Source: CAWVWD01 sp965662365 | Lineage (GTDB): Bacteria; Bacteroidota; Bacteroidia; Chitinophagales; Saprospiraceae | Direction: 5' to 3' | Length of the DNA stretch: 64,000 nucleotides | Assembly (NCBI GenBank): GCA_965662365.1 | Contig: CBFIHR010000013.1 | Span: 6,332 to 70,331 of the forward strand | In this document: positions 1 through 7,252 of the stretch, piece after piece | Layout of the letters: each line of letters opens with the position of its first letter | How positions within the stretch are numbered: position 1 is the stretch's first letter | Notes under the pieces: generated by a model | What the model was told of the DNA's origin: nothing | The model's input: only the letters and a program-made list of their open reading frames with translations | Database searches by the model: none | Translations under genes and position numbers: made by a program

Positions 1-1396
1 CAAAGGCGATATTATTAAAAATAGAATCGTTAAATAAAATCGGTTGTTGTGACACAATCCCCATCATTCCTCGCAGGCTTTTCAATCGATAATCTCGAAT
101 ATCCACTGAATCCACTAAAATTTGACCATTTGTCACATCATAAAACCGAGGTAATAAATCGGCCATTGTCGTTTTTCCGGCTCCCGATAGCCCAACTAAT
201 GCGACAATTTTTCCTTTCGGAATAATCAAATCAACTCCTTTTACGACTTCCGTTTGTCCGTCATAGCTAAAATGAATATTTTTATACTGTATATTTTTTT
301 GAAAATCATCAATCGGAATTGCATTTGCTTTTTCTTGAATCGCAATCGGTGCATTCAAGATTTTATCAATACGCTCCACTGCCCCCAAGCCACGCTGAAT
401 ACTATAAAACGCACCAGAAAGCGACTTCACCGGTGCTACAATATTATAAAACATACCAATAAACACAAAAAACTTAGAAGCTTCCAATTCATCATTAAAT
501 ACCAAATATCCGCCATACCAAAGCAAACAAACTAAGACACAAATCATCAAAAACTCCGTCACCGGCGAAGCCAAACCGTTTCTTAAAATCAAACGAATCG
601 ATAAATTTTTCCATTGATTGTGTTCATTTCTAAATTTCTCCGATTGATACTTTTCGGCATTAAATGCTTGTATGATTCGCAAGCCAGAAATAGCTTCATC
701 AATAATCGATAAAGTATCGCCTAATTTATTTTGAACATTGAGCGATTTCTTTTTCAACGTTCGACCTATCGCACCGACAATCAATACAATAATTAAAACC
801 GGCCCTAAAGTAAACAACGCCAATTTTATATTAATAGAAAAAATTGTAATCAAAGAAATAATCACCACAAACGGTTCTTTAATAATCGTTTCGATAATTT
901 GTAAAATACTACCTTCGACCTCCACGACATCAGCCGTAATTCTTCCCATCAGATCCCCTTTTCGCTCTTCCGAAAAAAACGACAAGGGCAAAGCCAATAA
1001 TTTATCAAAAATATTACTTCGAATATCCGTCACGACACCTTTACGGACAGGCCCCATTAAGACGATGGCTAAATACCGAAATAGATTCTTAAACAAAAAC
1101 ATCAGGGCAATCGTCTTACAAACCCAAATCAAAGCCGCATTTTTACCCGAATTTTGGATATAGCTACCCAGGGTATAATTCAACCAATCAAAAATATAAT
1201 TAACAGAATAATTGAAAGTTGGCTCAACCGTCGCTACCTCTGTCATACCAAAAAGTACCTTTAAAAAAGGGTCAAGCAGTATAAATACGAAAGTAGCCAA
1301 TATTGCAGATAACAAATTGAACAAGATACTCCCAAAAGCATAGCCTTTGTAGCGGTTGACGTATTGAATGATTTTACCAAAACTACTATTTCTCAT
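1..1396 (-). CDS. ABC exporter, fused permease-ATPase (MsbA-like), 3' part cut off by window edge
   Basis: The reading frame is open from an ATG at 1396 to the window start (465 codons visible). The N-terminal half has the hydrophobic segments of a type-I ABC exporter, including a loop reading EERKGDLMGR. The ATPase half begins at about residue 340, with Walker A GLSGAGKTT encoded near 168-196 and the Q-loop region (QQPILF) near 45-60. The ABC signature and Walker B lie beyond the edge. Proteins of this architecture flip lipid A-core or other amphiphiles across the inner membrane as homodimers. MsbA is the best guess because of length and layout, but a multidrug exporter of the same family cannot be excluded. 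The gene has no close upstream partner, and its promoter must lie in the AT-rich stretch to the right. Confidence 0.85.
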   Translation of the reverse strand, partial: MRNSSFGKIIQYVNRYKGYAFGSILFNLLSAILATFVFILLDPFLKVLFGMTEVATVEPTFNYSVNYIFDWLNYTLGSYIQNSGKNAALIWVCKTIALMFLFKNLFRYLAIVLMGPVRKGVVTDIRSNIFDKLLALPLSFFSEERKGDLMGRITADVVEVEGSILQIIETIIKEPFVVIISLITIFSINIKLALFTLGPVLIIVLIVGAIGRTLKKKSLNVQNKLGDTLSIIDEAISGLRIIQAFNAEKYQSEKFRNEHNQWKNLSIRLILRNGLASPVTEFLMICVLVCLLWYGGYLVFNDELEASKFFVFIGMFYNIVAPVKSLSGAFYSIQRGLGAVERIDKILNAPIAIQEKANAIPIDDFQKNIQYKNIHFSYDGQTEVVKGVDLIIPKGKIVALVGLSGAGKTTMADLLPRFYDVTNGQILVDSVDIRDYRLKSLRGMMGIVSQQPILFNDSIFNNIAF

Positions 1397-1473
1397 TCGG
1401 CAAAGTTACACGGAAACTCAGAACCTGTGTTTAGAAAAAGAAAAATTTTATGATAAGAAGGTCAGAATTAGGC

Positions 1474-1507
1474 AAAAAAAAGAGGGCTATTATTTAAAAC
1501 AGCCCTC
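1474..1507 (-). terminator. Rho-independent terminator on minus strand
   Basis: GAGGGCT (1482-1488) pairs with AGCCCTC (1501-1507) around a 12-base loop. On the minus strand the stem is followed by seven T (1474-1480). It would end a transcript arriving from the right, yet no recognised gene lies between it and the terminator at 2495. It may close a small RNA or remnant gene, or act just upstream of the exporter. Confidence 0.6.
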
Positions 1508-2494
1508 AACCCCAAAAAACAAAATGAAAACAAGTACTTATATATCTTAAATAGTTATTCTTTCTCTACTTCTTAAATTCAATTCGGCATTCAGACGCAA
1601 CTAATTTAGAACAGTCACATTTTACCATTTTTTCTATTTTAATAGAAAAGTGATTTTTTGAACGGAAACTGTAATTCTGATAATTTACGCTTATTCTACC
1701 ACATTAGAATTTGCAGCATTTCTATAATAAATTTGATATAGAATTACAATTAGACGAATATATCCGACCCAAAAGTAAATTTTTATTCTGAAAATGTACA
1801 AAAGACTATGTCAGAGAATTGTATTAATCTTTTTTCAGTTGAAAAAAGATTTTATAATGTGTTTGCATACCCCGTCTTAAATAATTTTATAAGTCATTAA
1901 TAATTAATGTTTTATAAATTATCCACTTCAAGGTGCTTATTTCTAAATAAATAATTAGGATCACTATTTTTATAACTCATTTGTGTTTTCACTAAAAACG
2001 AAAACTAATGAATTACAAATATAGAATAATTACTTAATATGCTAAAATATTTTTCATCATTATTAACATAATAGCTCATAAAATTATTTCAATGGAGAAA
2101 TACATGTAAAATACCTAAAATAATTTCTTACTATTTTTTTACAGAAAAAATTAAACCCACAAACAGTCACATATAATAAATCATTGAATATATATTAAAA
2201 TGAAAATCATTCTAAAATTTTTAATAAATTACTGTAAATCAATAAGTTAAGCAACAAAAAAGTAATATTATGAAATATGTCACATATTGATCAACCAGTA
2301 CGAATATTGATACGTAAATGTCACATTAACTTAAAAAAATGTTTTTTATTCAAAAAAAACATTTTCAGAAAATATTAATCTCAATAAGATGATATTAAAA
2401 AACTTACGATTTAGGAAAAATCAATAATACTTAATTCCCTCCTATTCATACGTTTATTTTAATTTATTCCATCACTGTTTTTATCACCTCATTT
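1508..2494. other. Gene-poor, very AT-rich stretch with possible gene remnants
   Basis: No convincing gene. On the minus strand, short open stretches with protein-like composition occur in order. One, at 1691-1801 (TTG start possible), reads like a membrane segment (IYFWVGYIRLIVILYQ). It is followed in another frame by an open stretch ending at 1566 that includes MVKCDCSKLVASECRIEF (ATG at 1628). They could be a decayed small gene. Two perfect AT-rich inverted repeats are present: 1826-1851 (AATCTTTTTTC, loop AGTT) and 2336-2365 (AAAATGTTTTTT arms). The heptamer GTCACAT recurs near 1612, 2167, 2280 and 2320 without clear meaning. Confidence 0.3.
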
Positions 2495-2526
2495 AAAGGG
2501 TTTTCGCCTGATGACGAAAACCCTTT
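2495..2526 (-). terminator. Hairpin terminator after the gamma-CA gene
   Basis: A perfect 12-bp stem, AAAGGGTTTTCG (2495-2506) and CGAAAACCCTTT (2515-2526), with an 8-base loop. It lies 20 bases after the stop of the 2546-3061 gene. The minus-strand tail is TTTAAAT, so it is moderate rather than ideal. Confidence 0.65.
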
Positions 2527-2545
2527 TGTCTAACTTTAGGTATAA

Positions 2546-3061
2546 TTATTTTTTAAACCACGAAGCATACTTCACATAATTATTAGCGATGCGACTGACA
2601 TAATGTTGAAAATTCTCTGGGCTTAGTTTTTTTAATTTCTTGGCCGGAACTCCAGCGTAAATATAGCCACTTTCCAAGTGTGCATTTTCTAACACTACCG
2701 CCCCTGCTGCGATCAACACATTTTCTTCTACAACCGCATTATCCATTACGATTGCTCCCATTCCGACTAATACGTTGTCTTTAATCGTACAACCATGGAC
2801 AATTGCATTGTGACCAATCGATACATGATTACCAATAATCGTTTTTGTTTTTTCAAAAGTAGCGTGTAATACCGCCCCATCTTGTACATTGACTTTATTC
2901 CCTAGTCGAATGGAGTTCACGTCGCCTCGTACAACAGCGTTGAACCAAAAACTACAATCGTCACCTGCAATCACATCGCCAACGATTGTTGCATTTTCTG
3001 CGAAATAACAACGCTCACCAAAGGCAGGCGTAAGTCCTCGAACTTCTTTTATTAATGCCAT
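2546..3061 (-). CDS. Gamma-carbonic-anhydrase-like hexapeptide-repeat protein
   Basis: 171 residues, the usual length for the YrdA/PaaY/gamma-CA-like family of trimeric left-handed beta-helix proteins. The hexapeptide pattern is visible throughout (NVQDGAVLHA, VSIGHNAIVHGCTIKDN, VLVGMGAIVMDNAVVEEN). The family's metal-binding histidines are represented by H in VLHATF, SIGHNA and IVHGC. Members bind zinc or iron; some are carbonic anhydrases, others have no proven activity, so the reaction here is unproven. It starts with ATG at 3061, is transcribed alone, and is followed by a hairpin terminator. Confidence 0.85.
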   Translation of the reverse strand: MALIKEVRGLTPAFGERCYFAENATIVGDVIAGDDCSFWFNAVVRGDVNSIRLGNKVNVQDGAVLHATFEKTKTIIGNHVSIGHNAIVHGCTIKDNVLVGMGAIVMDNAVVEENVLIAAGAVVLENAHLESGYIYAGVPAKKLKKLSPENFQHYVSRIANNYVKYASWFKK

Positions 3062-3073
3062 AATTTTGCGTGT

Positions 3074-3130
3074 TCCGAAGCTCCAGCTTCGGAGGTTATG
3101 TTACAATTGTATCCGAGCTGGAGCTTCGGA
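3074..3130. repeat. REP-like pair of inverted GC-richer palindromes
   Basis: TCCGAAGCT-CC-AGCTTCGGA (3074-3093) is a 9-bp palindrome. 18 bases later TCCGAGCTGGAGCTTCGGA (3112-3130) is nearly its reverse complement with one base missing. The block is much richer in GC than the flanks. It resembles the small interspersed palindromic units found in many Bacteroidota genomes. It sits between divergently transcribed genes. Confidence 0.55.
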
Positions 3131-3165
3131 ATAGGTATCAAATACTGCTATTTCTTAATAAAAAA

Positions 3166-3267
3166 CAGTTATTTGTCAGTTATTTGTCAATTCAAATCAT
3201 TGATAAATCTAAGATTAAAAACACTTCAATACAAAAAGTCGTAAATTTGAACTGTTTTTAATCTTAG
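3166..3267 (+). promoter_or_regulatory. Tandem 11-mer and 14-bp inverted repeat enclosing a -7 element
   Basis: CAGTTATTTGT occurs twice in tandem (3166-3187). Downstream, CTAAGATTAAAAAC (3209-3222) and GTTTTTAATCTTAG (3254-3267) form a perfect 14-bp inverted repeat. The 31 bases between them contain TAAATTTG (3242-3249), a match to the Bacteroidota -7 consensus TAnnTTTG. No good -33 TTG lies at the usual distance. This would be the promoter region of the M16 peptidase pair, with the arms as a possible operator. Confidence 0.4.
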
Positions 3268-3356
3268 CAATTATAATTCATTGAATGTTGCTATAAAAGG
3301 TTTTTATAAAAAATACTTTTAAAATATCAATTTACAATATATCAAAAATTAACATT

Positions 3357-4673
3357 ATGAAAAAAATCGTATTTAGTATGCTCTCATTGTTAGTAACTGT
3401 GGCTGTTTTCGCACAAAGTGCTAATAAAATCAAATTTGAAGAGTTTGACTTAGACAATGGTTTGCATGTTATCTTACATGAAGATCACTCTACTCCTATC
3501 GTTGCTGTTTCTATCATGTATCATGTTGGCTCAAAAAACGAAAAACCTGATCGTACAGGATTCGCTCACTTCTTTGAACATTTATTATTTGAAGGTTCAA
3601 AATATATTAAACGTGGTGAAATTGATGATTACATCGAAAATGCTGGTGGAACATTGAACGCTAACACGACAACAGACCGTACTTTTTATTACGAAATTTT
3701 GCCTTCTAATTATTTAGAAATGGGACTTTGGATTGAGTCAGAGCGTTTATTACATGCGAATGTAGAGAATGTCGGTATCGAAACACAGCGTAAAGTCGTG
3801 AAAGAAGAGCGTAGAATGCGTTATGACAATCGTCCTTATGGAACTTGGATGGAAGAAATCATGAAACGTGCCTACACAGTTCATCCATATCGTTGGACAC
3901 CGATTGGCTCGATGGAACACTTAGACGCCGCAGAGGAAGCCGATTATGTGGACTTCTACAAAACTTACTATGTGCCAAACAATGCAACCTTATCAATCGC
4001 AGGTGATTTGGACATCGAAACAACTAAGGCATTAGTAAAAAAATATTTTGGCGACATTCCTAAAGGTGCAGAGATCGAGCGTCCGAACATTGTAGAGCCT
4101 AAAATGACGGCAGAAATCAAAGATACCGTTTATGACAATGTACAATTGCCGGCTATCTTTCACGCTTACAGAACGCCTGCTCAAGGAACTGACGATTATT
4201 ACGCTGTGGAAATGTTATCAACTTTATTGGCAAGAGGTAACAGTTCTCGTTTAAATAAAATCATGGTGGACGAAAAGCAACTTTGTGTTGCAGCCGGTTC
4301 ATTCCCGTTAACGTCTGAAGATCCTGGTTTATCGATCAATTATGGTATTGCAAATATGGGCGTAGATGCGGCTGATGTAGAGGCGAGCATGGACGAGATT
4401 ATCAAAGATTTACAAAATAATTTAATCCCTGAAAAGGAATTTCAAAAGCTACAAAATCAAATTGAAAATGACTTTGTTTCGTCTAATTCTACCATCGTAG
4501 GCATTGCGGAGTCTTTAGCAAATTATCATGTTTACCTGGGTAATGCAGACTTAATTAATGACGAAATTAAGCGTTACCGCAAAGTTACTCGTGAAGATTT
4601 ACAAAAGGCGGCTAAGAAATATTTTATACCGACGAATCGTGTATCGTTATACTGGTTAGCCAAGCCACAATAG
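3357..4673 (+). CDS. M16 family zinc metallopeptidase, catalytic subunit
   Basis: 438 residues with a cleavable signal peptide (MKKIVFSML... ending VFAQS, about 20 residues). The inverted zinc motif HxxEH is present as HFFEH in a FAHFFEHLLFEGS context near residue 72. The distal zinc glutamate is expected within the VVKEERRMR stretch about 75 residues later. M16 proteins are clam-shell endopeptidases; two-gene bacterial forms pair one zinc-bearing subunit with one that lacks the motif. The next gene supplies exactly that partner. The likely place of action is the periplasm. Start chosen at ATG 3357, preceded by an A/T-rich region as is usual in this phylum. Confidence 0.92.
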   Translation: MKKIVFSMLSLLVTVAVFAQSANKIKFEEFDLDNGLHVILHEDHSTPIVAVSIMYHVGSKNEKPDRTGFAHFFEHLLFEGSKYIKRGEIDDYIENAGGTLNANTTTDRTFYYEILPSNYLEMGLWIESERLLHANVENVGIETQRKVVKEERRMRYDNRPYGTWMEEIMKRAYTVHPYRWTPIGSMEHLDAAEEADYVDFYKTYYVPNNATLSIAGDLDIETTKALVKKYFGDIPKGAEIERPNIVEPKMTAEIKDTVYDNVQLPAIFHAYRTPAQGTDDYYAVEMLSTLLARGNSSRLNKIMVDEKQLCVAAGSFPLTSEDPGLSINYGIANMGVDAADVEASMDEIIKDLQNNLIPEKEFQKLQNQIENDFVSSNSTIVGIAESLANYHVYLGNADLINDEIKRYRKVTREDLQKAAKKYFIPTNRVSLYWLAKPQ

Positions 4674-4803
4674 TAATTGGTCGTTTTCAATATATAGTTT
4701 ACTAATCATCAACGTAAATAAAACTTAGGTGTAAGGTGTAGGACATGAGATTATATAAAACCTCATCTATTATATCTCACATCTCAATATTCAAAATTAA
4801 ATA

Positions 4804-6948
4804 ATGAAAAAAATATTTTATCTATTAATAGTTGCAATTTTTATATCGCAATGTACCCCTGAAACCATTGACAACACTTCGACAGGTGATATGGGTGGAA
4901 TCAAAATTGGCAGTTCTCCAGACTTAAAATTAGACAGAAGTAAAATGCCAAAACCTGGTCCTGCCCCAAAAATCCAAATGGGAACTTATGAAAGTTTCAC
5001 CCTGGATAATGGCTTGGAGTGTATCGTTGTAAAAAACAACAAACTGCCCCGTGTATCATTCCAATATACTCTAAACATCGACCCGATCATGGAGAAAGAC
5101 AAAGCCGGAATGCAAGATATGGCTGGTCAAATGTTGAGTCGAGGTACTAAAAACCGCTCAAAAGAAAAAATTGACGAGGAAGTTGATTTTATCGGTGCGA
5201 CCTTAAACACTTATTCGACTGGTATTTATGCGTCTTCATTGACAAAGCACTCGGATAAAATTTTGGAATTAATGGCAGATGTCTTATTAAATCCAACTTT
5301 CCCAGAAGAAGAATTAGAAAAAGTAAGAACTCAAACGCTTTCAGGTTTAGCTTCCGCTAAAAATGACCCGAGTGCTATTTCGGGCAATGTGGCGAATGTC
5401 TTACGTTATGGAAAAACGCATCCTTACGGCGAAATCGCAACAGAAGAAACGGTTAAAAATATTACACCTGAAGATTTGAAATCGTACTACTATGGCAATT
5501 TCAATCCAAATAATGGTTATTTAATCATCGTCGGTGATATTGATGCAAAAGCGGCAAAAGCAAAAATTCAAAAATATTTTGATGAGTGGGAAAAAGGGGA
5601 AACAACCAAGAAAACCTATGATATGCCGACCGCTCCAGAAGAAACAAGCGTCGCAATGGTGGACAGACCTGGTGCTGTTCAGTCGGTAATTACGATAACT
5701 TACCCAGTTGATTTGAAACCCGGTGACGACGATAGAATCGCAGCAAGTGTCGCAAATGGTATCTTAGGTGGTAGTGGATTTTCTGGTCGCTTAATGCAAA
5801 ACTTACGAGAAGACAAAGGATTTACGTATGGTGCAAGGTCATCATTATCTTACGATCCTTTAGTAGGCGTATTCACGGCTTCGGCTCAAGTTCGTAACGA
5901 AGTAACGGATTCGGCCATCGCTGAGTTTATCTACGAAATCGACAGAATGTCAACAGAAAAGGTCTCTCAAGAAGACTTACAAAAGATTAAAAATATCATG
6001 GCGGGTAGTTTTGCTCGTTCATTAGAACGTCCACAAACCGTTGCTAATTTTGCCTTGAATATTGCACGTTATAACTTACCAGCTGATTATTATGAAAAAT
6101 ATCTGGAGCGTTTGGCGGCAGTCACAACAGAAGATGTCATGCGTGTTTCTAAAAAATATTTAAATTCTATGAATGCAAATATTTTAGTCGTCGGTGATAA
6201 AGATGTTGTTGGCGAAAAAATCACAAAATTCGATCATGATGGCGGTGTAACTTATTACGATAACTATGGTGATCCGGTAGAAGCTCCACAAAAAATGAGT
6301 ACCGATACAAAAGTAGAAGATGTCATCAATAATTATATCAAAGCTATCGGTGGAAAAGCAGCATTGGATAAAGTAGAAAATATCAAAACAGATTTGACAT
6401 TATCTGCATCTGGTCAATCTTTTGACGCTACTATTTTACAAAAAAAATCACCAAATAAGTTCAAACTGACCTTGTCAATGATGGGACAAGCATTTCAGCA
6501 GCAAATCTATGATGGAACAAATGGAGCAATGATTCAACAAGGTCAAACTATGAAGTTGGAAGGCAAACAATTAGATGGCTTAAAAGAACAAGCAATCATG
6601 TTTCCAGAGTTAGATTACTTAAATGGCGATTATGAATTGGAGTTAAAAGGCATCGAACAAATAGACGGAAATGACGCTTACAAATTAACCGTAATCGCTC
6701 CTTCGGGCAATAAAGTAACAGAATACTATAATGTAGAATCTGGCTTGAAAATTCGCTCTATCGGTGTCTTAGAATCACCTCAAGGTAATATTACTCAAAC
6801 AACCGATTATAGTGAATACAAAGACGCTGGTGGAATATTGATGCCACATGTTATGCAACAATCAATGGGACCACAAAATATTAAAATGACCATTAAAGAC
6901 GTTAAAGTTAATGGTGGAATTGATGATGCAGCATTTGAAATAAAATAA
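4804..6948 (+). CDS. M16 peptidase-like lipoprotein, non-zinc subunit with C-terminal LolA-like domain
   Basis: 714 residues beginning with a lipoprotein signal ending ISQC (Cys17). Residues about 55-490 follow the M16 fold, but where HxxEH belongs the protein reads DMAGQMLSRGTK, so zinc cannot be bound. The R/Y motif of the second M16 lobe is kept (NLREDKGFTYGARSS). After about residue 500 there is an extra domain of roughly 210 residues. It starts VEDVINNYIKAIGGKAAL and resembles the outer-membrane lipoprotein-sorting (LolA/LolB-like) beta-barrel half. It lies 130 bases after the catalytic M16 gene, probably in the same operon, and would complete the heterodimer while anchoring it to a membrane. 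The role of the tail is unknown. Confidence 0.88.
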   Translation: MKKIFYLLIVAIFISQCTPETIDNTSTGDMGGIKIGSSPDLKLDRSKMPKPGPAPKIQMGTYESFTLDNGLECIVVKNNKLPRVSFQYTLNIDPIMEKDKAGMQDMAGQMLSRGTKNRSKEKIDEEVDFIGATLNTYSTGIYASSLTKHSDKILELMADVLLNPTFPEEELEKVRTQTLSGLASAKNDPSAISGNVANVLRYGKTHPYGEIATEETVKNITPEDLKSYYYGNFNPNNGYLIIVGDIDAKAAKAKIQKYFDEWEKGETTKKTYDMPTAPEETSVAMVDRPGAVQSVITITYPVDLKPGDDDRIAASVANGILGGSGFSGRLMQNLREDKGFTYGARSSLSYDPLVGVFTASAQVRNEVTDSAIAEFIYEIDRMSTEKVSQEDLQKIKNIMAGSFARSLERPQTVANFALNIARYNLPADYYEKYLERLAAVTTEDVMRVSKKYLNSMNANILVVGDKDVVGEKITKFDHDGGVTYYDNYGDPVEAPQKMSTDTKVEDVINNYIKAIGGKAALDKVENIKTDLTLSASGQSFDATILQKKSPNKFKLTLSMMGQAFQQQIYDGTNGAMIQQGQTMKLEGKQLDGLKEQAIMFPELDYLNGDYELELKGIEQIDGNDAYKLTVIAPSGNKVTEYYNVESGLKIRSIGVLESPQGNITQTTDYSEYKDAGGILMPHVMQQSMGPQNIKMTIKDVKVNGGIDDAAFEIK

Positions 6949-6990
6949 AATATTTTTTCTGAAAGTGCTTTTTAAATAACATGGTTTATT

Positions 6991-7027
6991 AAAACGTCAT
7001 TTTGTACTCTACAAAATGGCGTTTTTT
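6991..7027 (+). terminator. Rho-independent terminator after the M16 operon
   Basis: AAAACGTCATTTTGTA pairs with TACAAAATGGCGTTTT (one T-G wobble) around a 3-base loop. The T tract reaches 7027. Confidence 0.8.
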
Positions 7028-7086
7028 ATTTGAATCAGTTCAAATAATATCGATAATCAAACTTTAAGGCCACAAATTCATTTACA

Positions 7087-7126
7087 ATCAAAAGCCTTAT
7101 CCACCAAATTTGATAAGGCTTTTGAT
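7087..7126. terminator. Second perfect hairpin, 15-bp stem
   Basis: ATCAAAAGCCTTATC (7087-7101) and GATAAGGCTTTTGAT (7112-7126) are exact complements with a 10-base loop, followed by TTTTTATC. It may be a back-up terminator or an insulator before the next gene's promoter. Confidence 0.6.
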
Positions 7127-7145
7127 TTTTATCATTTTTAGAAAA

Positions 7146-7173
7146 TTGATAATCAATTAATTGTTTACTTTTG
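7146..7173 (+). promoter_or_regulatory. Bacteroidota-type promoter of the BatA-like gene
   Basis: TTG at 7146-7148, a 17-base spacer and TACTTTTG at 7166-7173 match the TTG...TAnnTTTG pattern. Predicted RNA start is near 7180, about 70 bases before the ATG. Confidence 0.6.
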
Positions 7174-7208
7174 TAAGTAAGATTGATTATTAAATTTCTC
7201 TGAGCTTG

Positions 7209-7248
7209 CTATTACAACGCAGCCAGAAACCAGTATCAAGCAACCGAA
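7209..7248 (+). repeat. AACCAG-type degenerate micro-repeat before start codon
   Basis: The 40 bases before the ATG at 7253 contain GCAGCCAGAAACCAGTATC and AGCAACCGAAAA. They are degenerate copies of the AACCAGAATC unit also found directly before asnS and xseA. Confidence 0.5.
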
Positions 7249-7252
7249 AAAT

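Noticed and set aside
738..1163. Plus-strand open frame of 141 codons
   Set aside because: It is the antisense shadow of the MsbA-like exporter, whose frame shows clear ABC motifs.
2270..2330. Repeated GTCACAT and ATATTGAT motifs as a CRP-like site
   Set aside because: Spacing and symmetry do not fit a defined operator, and no gene start is near.
3070..3261. Open frame of 63 codons
   Set aside because: It runs through the REP-like palindromes and promoter elements and shows no protein-like character.
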